Assembly: GCA_030272585.1 (NCBI GenBank)
Contig: BSYQ01000005.1
Coordinates: 4,433,501-4,497,500 of the forward strand
Length of the DNA stretch: 64,000 bases
Source: Bryopsis sp. KO-2023
Lineage: Eukaryota > Chlorophyta > Ulvophyceae > Bryopsidales > Bryopsidaceae
Reading direction: 5' to 3'
Positions within the stretch are counted from its first letter, which is position 1; each line of letters begins with the position of its first letter. Both the position numbers and the translations under genes were made by a program. The notes beneath the pieces were generated by a model. It saw only the letters and a list, made by a program, of their open reading frames with translations, made no database searches and was not told the origin of the DNA. Of the stretch, positions 1-11,288 are shown piece by piece.

Positions 1-3000
1 CTCCTGGTGCTCACATCGTCGGATCTGGGCACGTCGACGGGCTCCTCTGCTACGATGCCTTCACCAGTTGTTTCAGGAACGGCTTCCTGAGATTCTGAGG
101 CGCAACACCACTTGACCCCACGTGGTGTAGATCCAGGTCCCAGCCGCGCACCGAACTCCCTTCTCCCGTGCAGAGCCCGGGGGACTCGACAAGAGGAATG
201 AGCTGTCGCAAGACGAGACGCAACGCCGCTTCCCTGCACAGTGGATTGACGCATTTCGCAGAGGAGAGCGTGTTGGGGTGGGAAATGCTGAGATTTGTCC
301 GTGGTCGGATTCAAATCATGACCAGGTCGATCGGCGGCCTGCACGTTGAGGAAATTTGTTCTACAGGGTTGTGTGTGATCTTGTGGAACCCAGAATCGGA
401 ACCTAGAATTTCAGCTGTGTAGCCTGGGTTGATATGACTACAACGCTTACACATATATATTCATCAACATTGTTGTAGTGGATTCAGCTTCAGATCTGTT
501 CTATTGGAGCTTCCATTGTTTTCTATCATCATCCACAAGCATGGATCTTTGTTTGTGCTTATTTGCTTTTTCTTGTGGAAAGTGAGAGGATGGGTACGAG
601 GATAATAGTGCACATGAACAGCTCATTGATTGAGACTTGAAACATCCCCTAGATGTACAGCCCCAGCAGCCTTCTCAAGTGTAAACAGATTCCTTCCTTC
701 ATTATTTGACGAATCCGCAGATTTGTCAAATATGCTGAAGAACACAAGATGCCACCAAATGAACTAAAATCCAAGCAGGTGAAGTGAACCACTGACAAAA
801 ACACAAAGTGTTATCAAGAATATATAGTTGGGTCGAGTGCTTCCCAACAAACGCCTCCTGTTACAAAAACATCCAACCAAGGCACAACTGACAGAAAACT
901 GGCAACCCCTCTCCCCCAATTTGTACTTTTTCCTGCGTTCTCAGCCTTTGTTTTTTTTATCAATTCAGATAATCAAATCAGAATATTTTCCCCTCCCTCC
1001 CCCCCTTTTTTCCTCTCTTCGACCTTGAAAGAAAAAATAATATTTCTTCTTTTCTTGGATATAAAGAGGGTCAAAATCAAAATCATAATTAAAATCAGAA
1101 CTCACCCCCCCACCCACCCCTTCAAACAAAAAGATGGTTGAAAAAAAAAATTCTCACAACTGCCAGTTTGAATCAATTTTTGAACAACACACAACCCTGG
1201 TCGACTCGTCTCCAAAAGAGCAAAAGACGACTGCATAATCTTTTTCTTTTTTTTCCATTTTTCCTTTTTTTTTCCTGAAGGCCACATTTCACTGGTGCCG
1301 CCTCCCTTTTCCTCTGGCACTTGAAAGGCTGAGATATGCCGAGCTGTTCCTAGTCGAAACCACTATTTTGTCTTTTGAGCTGAAAAAAACATGGCCATCA
1401 TCAAAATACACTTCTCTGTTCTTGTTCGACTTTTTTTCTTTTTCTTTTTTGGCCTTCCTTAAAATAAAGCCCTCTTTTTTCTTTCTTTTTTTGTTTCCAA
1501 GGTCAGGGAGGGGACAATCTGCATCCAGGCATGCAAGCAACTGCCACCTTCCAAGTTTCGAATCAGTTTGGATTCATGGGTATTTTTAGTAAGTATTTTC
1601 ACCTCTGCAACCCAATTTTTTTTATCCAACTCTGCTCAACTTTCTGGATTTCTGTTTCGCTCCCCGCCTTTTTCCTCTTGCATTCTTAAAAAAGTAGGTC
1701 CATCATACCATTCATAAAAAACTGGAAGAATTACAAAAAAAAAACCTTCATTGGAAGGATATCAAGTTTCGCTAGAGAAACATACAAACACTCTCCATTT
1801 TCTGGCGCTTCCCTCGGTTATTTTCATACGGACCAAAACAGTCTTTCCTTTTTTTTTTGGTTCCTGTTTGTACATAATCCAACTGATCTAAAACCAGCAA
1901 GTCTTCGAAGAAAAACAGCTGATCCATGTAACCGAAATCCACGAATCTCATAACAGCGAAAATCCTTGGTTTCTCTGGAATCATCCAGTTAAAAATCCGC
2001 AACAGCGATCATCCCCATAAGGGATGCGTTCGCTTTAGCAATCCTTCCCCCTAATGGCAGCCTCTCCATAAAAAAGCAAATGCTAGTGCCACCGAATAAT
2101 TCTCCATTTTTTGTTTTGTTTTTTTTGGAATTTTTTTTCTTAAATTTGGGGGGGAGGAAAAGTGTATCAAACAGCTTCTCTGTCCCCCCCCACCCTCTCC
2201 ATTGATTGCAGCTCATCAAAAGAACCCCTCGCAACGATTTCATAATATAAAAAAAAAATTAAAAAAGATTCATAAGCTGGAATAACTGAGCAAATTTTCA
2301 CCATTTTCTTGCCCCCCCCCCCCCGCTTCCCTCCTTTTCGAAAAGTTGAAATTTTTTTGAAAAACAACAAAAATTACCCCACTAACCGATCAACTCGGGA
2401 TACCTCTCTCACCAAATTGGCTTCACTGTTTTCTTATAATCGAAATATCAATTTAAGAATTGATGATATACAAAAAAAAGTGGCAAAACGAGACCATCAA
2501 CAAAAGAAGCAAAAACCACACACCCCATCCTAAATATCGAATCAACTCCTCCCATGTCTTTTTTTTCCCCCTCATCCCCTCTGTTGCAACCTTTTGCCCC
2601 CCAGTAAAAGGTGTATGGTAAAGGAAGCTCACCATATCTGATACAGTGTGGATACACTCAAAAAGCCTATTCCCTTGGCTACCCGTTTATAAATTCCATG
2701 CGTCCATTCGATAGAATTCTAAAAAAAAAGGAAAAACAAAGGAAGCCAAACACAGTGATGATTTTATATATAAGGCATGATGGCCTAACATATCAACAAC
2801 CAACGTAGAAACCAAAACTCAATACCAACTACGGAAAGTCGCAGATAAAACTCTCTTTTTCTTTTTTTTTTAAGTATACTTTTTTTGTTTTTTCGAAAAA
2901 CCAACTGCCGATATAAAATTGGGGTTTGACCTGGACCCATATTCAAAATCATTGAAAAATATATACATATAATTGAAAAAAAAATCTTAAAAAAAGAGGA

Positions 3001-3263
3001 GCGCTTATTACTACAGACTGCAATGTTTTCTTCTTTTTTTTCCGGTCATCTGCATAATTCATCATACCACCATCACCCATTTTTTACCCATTTTTTTTGT
3101 CAACTTGATTTTTTTTTTTGCTTAATCTTTACGAATCCTTTTTTTTCCTGCGAGGACATTGTTGCTGTTTTGTCCTCTTGAACAGCGTCTCCATAACACT
3201 TTTTTGTTTTGCGTTTTTTAGATTTTTAATTTTTTTTTGGGCTTCTTTGCAACTTAAAAGTGA
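1..3263. other. Gene-poor, homopolymer-rich stretch at the window's left edge
   Basis: No gene can be supported here. Bases 1 to about 105 are CpG-rich and open on both strands; the minus strand reads as an acidic Glu/Val/Pro-rich peptide and could be the end of an exon belonging to a gene outside the window, but no splice site or domain fixes this. From about 900 to 3240 the DNA is dominated by runs of T and A (8-12 bases) with C and G runs, and the predicted frames in it are low-complexity. It includes the 3' flank of the minus-strand KH gene. A 73-bp dispersed repeat lies at 622-694. Confidence 0.6.
622..694 (+). repeat. 73-bp dispersed repeat, copy 1
   Basis: This 73-bp stretch recurs without gaps and in the same orientation at 62476-62548. 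By hand alignment about 64 of 73 bases match. Conserved blocks begin CTCATTGATTGAGACTTGAA and end CTCAAGTGTAAAC. The hexamers ACTTGA and TCAAGT inside it are complementary and could form a small hairpin. I see no TSD, poly-A tail or Pol III box that would class it as a SINE. It may be a conserved non-coding element or a fragment of a larger repeat family. Confidence 0.75.
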
Positions 3264-5337
3264 TCACTTGAGATGTGTATTCAAAATTGCCTGGAGCCTG
3301 TCAGCAGCTTCCTGTGTCTTCTTGGCTTTGGAAACACGCATGCACAGATTCCTCTCCCTGAAGCAAAAAATTGATTTCAAAATTCAAAAAGATTCAAGAG
3401 GATAAAAATAATCATAGAAAATCCTTCAAAAACATTCTGGTGGCTGAAAATAATCATAGAAATTTTTCACCTTTTCACTTTCCATAAAATAATCAAAGAA
3501 AATCATTTCCCCCACCCCTCCCACCCCATTTTCTTACGAGTCATCTAAAGGATGGAGACCAGCAGCATGTGGCACGATATGCTTCGGAGGAGGGCTGTAA
3601 AAAAAGTCAATCCCATTGATGTTTTGAACATGCGGAACTCGCATCCCACGGCATGTCCCCTCTGCAAGGTACTTGTAGCGATCAATCGCAGCTTTGAAAA
3701 AATTCAGAGCAAGTGCTTGACCGGTATCTGATCCCTGAAATCAAACAAAAAACATAAAAAGGATAATAGCATGAACAGAAAACAAGAAAAGATGTATATA
3801 TATGAAGCCAAACCAACAGGATCAATTGCTCAAACTCACTAAAATGAATCAAGTCCAAATCAAAGAAACACTGAAGGTCACTTCTTTTCATTTCCATTTT
3901 CGCAATGCTCACCATAGTCCATGTATAGTTCAAAAATTAGCCATTCCAATTTAAACATGTTACCATTACAATTTCAATATTGTATCTGAAGAATAATGGT
4001 TGAGAAAATTGATGCTAACTGCTAAATGCTGCATCTATTATAATGGATTTTTATTATTTTGTTAATTAACAAAATAATAAAAATATCTGAAAATTGACAC
4101 ACAAACACAGACAGCATTATCCACACCTGAATAGTGAATGCTCGCACTAGCCTTGGCTGGCTAGGAGACATGTCTTTGTTGTAAGATCTGATATGGGTCC
4201 CCGTACATTTCTGAATTTCTCGAATCGATGCTCCCTTTGGTCCGATGATAAATCCCGACACCAGAAGCGTAACGAATACAACCGTGCTGCAGGGAACAGG
4301 GCCAAACAAAAAAAAAACTGAGTGAGGGGAAAAAGTAATCAATGAACAATAAGGGTCATTTTTTTGGCTGCCATTGCTGCCACTCACCAATCAGGGGAGA
4401 TTTGCTGAACAGAAATGAGGCTTTGGATGCTGTCGTCGATTCCATCGCTGAATCTCCGAGGGCCTGAAAACAAACAGGGTCCGAAATGATAGGCTTTAAG
4501 TCATTGGGAGGTGTTGACAAGACTTAACGTGTCACATGGCAGTGGCGGCGGCGCCGCCGCGAAATCGAAACGATCGACTCACCGGTGGATCCATCAGCAG
4601 TGCCAGCGGCGTTGCGACGGAGTGATGCTCTCGTTCCGAACCCCAGCTGGGGGCCTTGAGATGCATAGCCTAGCAGCGACTGGCTGGATCCATTCGAGAC
4701 CACCGGGATTTGCGCAAGCAGGGACTCCATGCACAATGGCTCGGGTGGCATCATCGCCATCGCTTGAACGGGAATCGTTTCGAGAGGCCCCGCTGGCCGA
4801 CAGATTTTTGCGATCCTCTCCAGCAGCAAAGCGTCGCTCAAGGATCGAGCGTGGGGAGTTCGCACCTCAGGAAGCATGGCCGGCTTGCTCGCGGGGGTGG
4901 GCTGTTGAATGAAGCTGGATGCTGGCATCGTGAATCCATCAGTGTATCCCAGCGAAGCGGAGAGGGGCGAACGGACGCCTAATGCTGATGATTCTTGCAT
5001 CAGCATATTGAGGGCTCCGGGTGAAGTGGCAAGATCACTACCCGAAAGCCGAGACGCATGGCGGAGCCGCAATGGTTGCGTCAAGGACAGGGCAAAGCTG
5101 TGCGGGGTGGAATCCCCGCGCCCGCAAACTGGAGCTTCCGTCGCCTTCATCCTGGGGAATTCCGTGGCGGCGGAAACAAAGCATTAACTGCGCACATGAA
5201 ATACTTCCACCCACTCCAGAATCGTTTTTCTCGAAAAAGAAATAACGCCATGTCGGCGCAAGGATTTCCAGCTGCACTCACCATGCTTGATCAATATGTG
5301 TGTTGGTCGAGTCTGCGAGCGGAGGCGAGGATTCCAT
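3264..5337 (-). CDS. KH-domain RNA-binding protein (383 aa, six exons)
   Basis: Exons on the minus strand are 5282-5337, 4583-5151, 4388-4463, 4127-4286, 3538-3734 and 3264-3357. All junctions are GT-AG, the phases agree, and the total of 1152 nt gives 383 aa. The ATG (5335-5337) sits in a good context (ACCATGG). The N-terminal half (about residues 20-208) is low-complexity Ser/Pro/Ala/Leu-rich and ends in Gly/Ser. Exons 3-4 encode one KH domain with the GxxG loop in IIGPKGASIREIQ (about residue 247), followed by a conserved-looking tail without known motif. An apparent stop at 3534-3536 is the start of a strong donor (GTAAGA): splicing there continues in frame for 31 codons. One KH domain implies single-stranded RNA or DNA binding, probably in mRNA regulation. 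I cannot assign the ortholog. Confidence 0.8.
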
Positions 5338-6058
5338 GGTGATTGGCCACACTCCAGGGGCGGTACTCTGCACATTACACAAGAAAGGAAATCGCTAGAA
5401 TGCCAGAACTGGGAACCAGCATTGACAAGAACTACGATGAGCGCAACCCCCACCTGCATGTCCATCCTTTTTGTTTGCTGTGCCTATTTCTGATGGTTTT
5501 CGCGAGTCCAGCCAGATGCACTTGGGTTGTGTGTGGTGGTGGAATTAAGTAGAAAGCGTTTTCGTTGAATATCGAGGGAAGGTTATGACGAGATAATGTA
5601 ACTGAAAACGACCCCTGTTGGAGAAGATGTTGTTTGTTTGTTTGTTTGGAGATCGACTGACAGGGTTTGGGCAATGGTGCAACATGGGGGGTGGTGTCAG
5701 ACGGCGGAGGGAAACAAGCTGGACTTTGAGCTGAGCAATCATGGCGTCTGTTTCTGTCTGGTGCACGGCACCCCTCTGGCGATCAAACGACGCTCGAGTC
5801 GTATGCAATCAACCATTGTGGAGACAGCTGTGGCCAACAGAAAATTCATGCGTTACGATTCTTTATTCTTTGTTCCCCCAAACACACCGCCAAAGAATCA
5901 TTCAACTCGAATATCGTTGCATGCAACGATATTGCAATATACATTACAGTGTTTAACTCCCTCACATCCTACAGTATGCGACCACGATCCGCTATTCCCC
6001 CTTAGTTGGACCATGAAAAAACGACATGTACAGACCAACATTTACATCGAATTTCCTG
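5338..6058. other. Intergenic region between IFT70 3' end and KH gene 5' end
   Basis: The minus-strand KH gene should have its promoter here and the minus-strand IFT70 its 3' UTR. The region has moderate CpG near 5338-5450 and a perfect 24-bp palindrome at 5910-5933. No supported coding exon was found; the open frames overlap each other on both strands and lack domain signals. Confidence 0.5.
5910..5933. repeat. Perfect 24-bp palindrome
   Basis: The sequence at 5910-5933 equals its own reverse complement, with core GTTGCATGCAAC. It lies about 570 bp upstream of the KH gene's start codon and about 125 bp beyond the IFT70 stop codon. The core resembles a tight inverted pair of RFX-type half-sites (GTTGC/GCAAC), but spacing differs from the usual X-box, so a regulatory role is only a guess. 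Confidence 0.7.
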
Positions 6059-9000
6059 TCAGTCCCGCAACTTTATCGTCATTTTCTTAAGCAACCTCGC
6101 CTCCGACGCAACCGTCGCCCCTTCCCCAGTGTTCGCCCCAAACGACGTGGGGATTTCTTTTCCGTGTTTCTCAGCCTCGTCCAAAAACTGCATGATTTCC
6201 AAGAACGACGCATCCTTGATCACCACCATGTGCTTCGCGAGATTTTCGATCAACGCCAGGAAACAGCGCTTGGCGTAGAACCAGGTGTCCGTCTCCAGCT
6301 TCTTGTTGTAGGGCTCCAGGCTCTTGATGATCCGAGAGATTCCGAACTCGAAGTTGCCTTTGGCGCAGTAGAGCGTCCCGATAACGAGATTCACGATGCA
6401 CAGGTGAAACGGTTCGTTGTCGGGATCTTGGTAGGACGCGCGCTCCTCCTCTTTCTCGATTTTTCTCATCAAGCTTTCCGCGTCTTCGTTCTACCACAAG
6501 GGCATGAAAACTAGGCTCAGGAACGCATCCTCGTTGCATGTCGAAACACAACTGAGTGGGGACCCCCAACTGGGGGGATTTCTTGACAAGGGGCTCCAGA
6601 TGTCATAGCTTTTTCTCGCCAGAAAAATTCAAGCAAGAGAATTAAGGGTTCAGAAGATGGATGGAGTACCTGGCTCGTCATGATGTATGAAACGCACAAA
6701 TTCGCTAGGACGATCGCCGTTACGCCCAGCAGATTGTCGGCGTTTCTTTTGACGATGGGCTCGTAGTAGCGAATGGCTTCTTTGTATTTATTGTCTTGCA
6801 GAAAGAAATTATGAGCGACGTTCAACTTCCATACGTCGTGTTCGCTGCAGAACTCAGCCGATTGTCTGAACACCCGTTCCACGTGCGAGTAATGCTCTCG
6901 TTCCCAGTAGATATTTGCCATAGTCATCAGCACTGCAAAAGAACCCCACGAGCGCACACACCACCACACAGTTACGTCTTTGGTGATACATATTTGTTTC
7001 GGCTTGAACTTGGTGGAAAATTCTGAGGCCTTCGTGCATTCCGGACGGATATATCATCAGTGGTCTTAATGTTCATACTTAGTTTGTTTAGACATGGCAT
7101 GAAATTCATGTTTTTTTCTTTCCGAGTGAAAAATATATGTTAATTATGGTGATATTTTTGGTTTGATTTGAAGATATCCTCGACTGGGAAGAGACCAGAC
7201 GGACGAAATGGTGGCTGAAACACGTGAATCCCCTACTTCTTTCTCTTGCTTTTGGTTCCTATTTTCGATTCTTTCATCGAGGGAAGATCGTTGGTGGAAG
7301 CTTATGTTGTGTGTAGGGCGATCGAGATATTCATGCTACATTGCGCGTTCGGTTGGTGGGGTATACCAGGGACGTAAGCCTCAAGGCCTTCATCGTATTC
7401 AGTTATGGCCACTTTGATGGCATCTTGGTCCCGTGCGATTCTTGAATCCTGGATTTGCTTGGTCAGTCTACGCAAGGTTTCCACATGCCGACCCGCGAGC
7501 TCATCCAGCTTCCAAATAGACTCCTCCGCGGAGGTTTGTTTCATGATGACCGCCTCCAGATAATGATAAAGGTCCTGCAAAAGCGAGCACCACATTCCAC
7601 GGTGATTTTATCAAACTGCTGAATTTCCCAGCCGATGCCTCTGGGGCCACCTCCTCTTGTGGGGTTGGTTTGAATGCACACCTGCATGCAAAAACTGGCA
7701 TGAGAAACTTACCGGATGCAAGTGTTTAGTCACAAGAGCGTTGTTTTCTGCCATGACGTCGGCGGCCAAATCGTAGAAGCCATGCTGAGGCTTGCAGTAA
7801 AGCAGCAGCAATGCGCCGAAAGTTTCCGGAGGAAATGGAGGACTTTGAAGCAGAAAATTGAGTTTCTTGAAGCCGCCCTCGGGGTCCTCGTCCATATTTA
7901 TCAAAGCGCTGTTGTGCAGAGTGACCTGATGAAACGGCACAGGGAAAGAGAAAAAATGCTGAGGATTTGCCCATCATGAAAGTGAAATGATTGCTTGAAC
8001 CATTGCATTACCATGCATGGTAAAATAGTGGAGCATTGTTCAAGGTGGCAAGAAATCTTGTCAGACCCTGTGCCACCCATAGACATGTTTTCAGAGAGAT
8101 GGAAAATTTTTCAGAAAGATGAGGAGTGGGTGATTCGTACGGGGTCTAGCTCTGCTTCCGTTCGTGGCGGCATGTCTGTCAAAGCTTCCCTGGCAGCATC
8201 GAAATTCTTCATCGTGTATTCGATGGCAGCTTTCAGGTTGAACGCTTCCACCAGGGCGGTTTCCTTCAGCGTCTGGCTGTTGCCCACACTACGAACCTCC
8301 ATTCCATCTGTTGTACTGCATCGTTACAAAAAAAAAATTAAAAAACAAAACAAAAAAAAAGAGATAATCACCTCACGAATCGTTCCACCCCCTAATTCCC
8401 AAAAGAAGGAAAAGTGATGCCACTCAGGGCACGATTGTAATGTCATAATATGCACAATTTGACAAACCTGTCTTTTCCCCTTTTTTTTTCTTGCGGGGTT
8501 TTTCAAGCTGCTCTAATTTAGAATGCATCGATGGCTTTGCCTCAAAAATTTGGAAGAAGGGAAAAAAAGACAACGCACCTGCCGACACTCAGCTCGGGAT
8601 GCTCTCGAACGCCCCGTTCGATGATTTCCGCCAGATACTTCAAAGCAGGTCCAAACTGTTTCGCTCGATAGTAGCACAATGCATAATTATACGCCAAATC
8701 TGCCTGAAAACGAAACACAGCCCAAACCTTGCTCCATGAAAAGACGTCCAAAGAAACCAATGAAACGAAACAAGGGAAAAAACAAAAACACCACCACAGA
8801 TATAAAAATATATATTTTTTTTGGGGGGGTTGCCATCACTTCTGCAGGGTTAAAAAGAGCTACGGCTGACCTGATATCCTATTATTCCAATGGCCTCCGT
8901 GAATTTCTGCCTTGCACCTTCAAAATCGCCTTCTTTGTACAAAACACATCCATTGTTGACGATCGTGTCGGGGTCTTCCTGCCTGCAGCCCTCCAGCTGC

Positions 9001-10371
9001 TGCCGACAGCCTGTCCGGTCAAAAAAAAAAAAATGATTCCAGGTAAAAAACCTTTTGAACTTAGTATAACAGCCATCCAACACATATTCTAAGTTTAGTT
9101 GTTTTTTTTACCTGGAATGTCATCTTGTTCATATTTCACTGCCACGTGGAGCATCGTCACTTCCTTTGGATGGTTTTGGACAGCTACGGCTGCTTTGCTG
9201 GCATCTGCATACAGACCTGCCTAACATGGCAACCAGAGGAGCTCTTGATCATAAAAACAACCCAAAACAACCCTGCATTCGAACGAAGTCCACGACTTCT
9301 CAATGTTCAAAAATATCCAACACTACTCCTTTGAAATTGATGATGCAGACAGAGACTTGTAGTGGTCAAATCCAAACAGTAACAACACAAACCCTTTCGT
9401 TTTTTTGGGGGAGCCTTGACGCCCCCCTTGATGTATTAACGATTGTATGCACTACCACGAATGACTTACAGTCGTTTTCTGTTCATGAAATCGATTCGAT
9501 CAAGGATGAGAGGCAGAAAGTGACTGCTTACCTTGTACAGCGACTGGGCATAGTACAGCTTGTAATCATCGTTGTCAGGGAACAGCCTGACTAGCTGGTC
9601 ATACCTGGGAAGCAGAACCATTTTTTTTTACGATTGAGTTTTTTCCTTGTTATTTTGACAAAACCATTGTCCTGCACTTTGACAGACAAAAACGGCTACA
9701 TGTCTGGATGGAGTTCATCGTGAAATGCCGCTTTCCACCGTCAAGCAGAAATGCATCTTTCTGCCACATATTCAAAATTCTGCATGCATCATTTTCATCG
9801 ATATATTTTGGACAATTGATTGGCCAAAAGCACATCGTTCGAAGGGCAAATTCGTTCATCTGATTTCCTTGCTCAATTTGCATGGAAATCCTGCCTGCGG
9901 AGGACAGAGGACTGGTGTGTGGAGCAACTCGACCTACATTTCCGCAGCGGCTTCATAATTGCCCACGAGGTAGTAGCAATACCCAAGCAGCGACAGAGCT
10001 GGTCGGCTTTCTGGACGGTGCTAAAATCCACACAAGCAAACACAAACCTCTCAAGTTTCGATGGAGTTCGGTTCGCGAAACAAGAAGAAGCCACGCGATG
10101 AATGCAATGACGTGGGCGGTTTTGGGCAACGAAAGGAGTGACGACTATGGTGATGCCCCAACCTGCCACTCCTGCTGCAAGGAAGCGATCGCTGCCGGGA
10201 AATTCTGGTCTCGAATGTAGCCATATATCGTCTGAGTGTAGCTTCCCCCACCAGGAGTTGTCTAAAGCAGGCGAGAATCGTCAGGGCCCCCCCAAAAGCG
10301 CCATCTTCTTGTTTCGTAACGCATTGTTTGAAAAGCAAGTTGGCATCCGTTGTCCTCACCACCCTGGCCAT
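6059..10371 (-). CDS. IFT70: Intraflagellar transport protein IFT70 (TTC30), 643 aa, 12 exons
   Basis: IFT70 is a tetratricopeptide-repeat subunit of the IFT-B complex needed to build and maintain cilia; in other organisms it wraps around IFT52/IFT88. Exons on the minus strand are 10360-10371, 10163-10261, 9938-10020, 9532-9604, 9112-9220, 8871-9010, 8579-8703, 8141-8315, 7713-7925, 7367-7574, 6670-6932 and 6059-6490, together 1932 nt with every phase closing. Family-typical stretches include LSLLGYCYYLVGNYEAAAE, EAFNLKAAIEYTMKN, TDMPPRTEAELDP, FPPETFGALLLLYCK, VLANLCVSYIMTSQ and the C-terminal LCIVNLVIGTLYCAKGN. Length matches animal TTC30 proteins (about 665 aa). The first coding exon holds only four codons. 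The gene is head to head with the gene at 10743, 371 bp between start codons. Ortholog assignment is very secure. Confidence 0.97.
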
Positions 10372-10742
10372 TCAGTCAGCGTCGAAACTGGAGAGGGCGT
10401 TTCTCGACGGCACCGTCTTTTGGTTTTCTGTTTCGATCGCTGGGTGATGTGGAGACGACTCTGTCGAACGCAGCGGCTGGATTTTGGTGACGCTTCTGAA
10501 GTGTACTGCCAAGGTCGGTAAAAAATCAAGAGCGCGAATTCTGGGCCACAAAAACGCATCAGAAAAACATCGTTTTTTCAAGAATCGCCACGTGATCGCG
10601 TTGAGCCTGTCATTACTGATGTCCGTTTTCCACAACAGAGGGCGGGTCCGCTGCGAAGTCTAGTTTTGTTTTTGCTGCTGCACGCCAGGATAGCTACAGG
10701 ACTTGTTCTGCTGTTTCTGATTTTCCCACCCCGAACAGAAAA
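10372..10742. promoter_or_regulatory. Bidirectional promoter region, IFT70 / 181-aa gene
   Basis: The start codons of IFT70 (minus) and the downstream single-exon gene (plus) are 371 bp apart and diverge, so this CpG-containing interval must hold both promoters and 5' UTRs. I found no TATA box or clear ciliary X-box. The frames crossing the region in both directions are short and without domain signals. Confidence 0.55.
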
Positions 10743-11288
10743 ATGGATGCAGTTACAGACTTCGTGAAGGAAAAGGTGGTGGAGACCGTGCAGAATCTGG
10801 CTATGCCCCTGATCGGCAAGCAGGAGGATATCGACAAAGCGAAGGAAATCGTCGGGGACAAAGCGAAAGTTTACGGTGCATTGAAAGCGCCGGAAGAGGC
10901 TCTGACCATCCCCAAGGCGTTCTACTGCTTGTTTTGCTTCTTGCCGCAAGCCATCGGATTCAAACGTCGCCTGGAAAACACGACCTACATCATCACCGAT
11001 AAGGGAGTGAAGGTGCACGTGGACCCCTACGAGCCTCCCCTTGGGATTGGCGACCCCAGCAAAGACAACAAGGAAATAGACCTCACCGACGTCTCCGATA
11101 TCAAGATCGTCAAGAAGAAGGAGGGCTGCATGGCCGACTGTTCTCTGGACAAAATCGTGCTGGAGGGGACAGGGGTCGATTTGTTCGTTCCCGACGTCGA
11201 CACCGTCGGCGATGCGCTGAAGAAGGTCAAGGCTTTCGCGGATGCTGGGAAAGGGGCTGCCGAGGGAGCGTCGAAGCTGGCGACTTAG
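10743..11288 (+). CDS. Uncharacterised 181-aa intronless protein with a possible PH-like beta core
   Basis: The single exon runs from an ATG at 10743 to TAG and is CpG-rich with strong coding character. The N-terminus (about 1-60) is a predicted amphipathic helical stretch rich in Lys/Glu/Val (FVKEKVVETVQNLAMPLIG). A short hydrophobic, Cys-containing patch follows (FYCLFCFLPQAIGF). Residues about 80-165 alternate in a beta-rich pattern (TTYIITDKGVKVHVDPYEPP, EIDLTDVSDIKIVKKKEG, DKIVLEGTGVDLFVPDVD) that recalls bacterial-type PH or membrane-binding domains. It ends in an Ala/Gly/Lys helix. No signal peptide or clear transmembrane segment is visible. I do not recognise a family, and the PH-like reading is a guess from pattern only. 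It shares a promoter region with IFT70, which hints at, but does not show, a ciliary link. Confidence 0.75.
   Translation: MDAVTDFVKEKVVETVQNLAMPLIGKQEDIDKAKEIVGDKAKVYGALKAPEEALTIPKAFYCLFCFLPQAIGFKRRLENTTYIITDKGVKVHVDPYEPPLGIGDPSKDNKEIDLTDVSDIKIVKKKEGCMADCSLDKIVLEGTGVDLFVPDVDTVGDALKKVKAFADAGKGAAEGASKLAT

Noticed and set aside
3534-3537. TAA stop ending the KH protein at DDS
   Set aside because: It lies inside a strong GTAAGA donor, and splicing to 3357 restores an open frame with matching phase and a coherent C-terminus, ending at TGA 3264.
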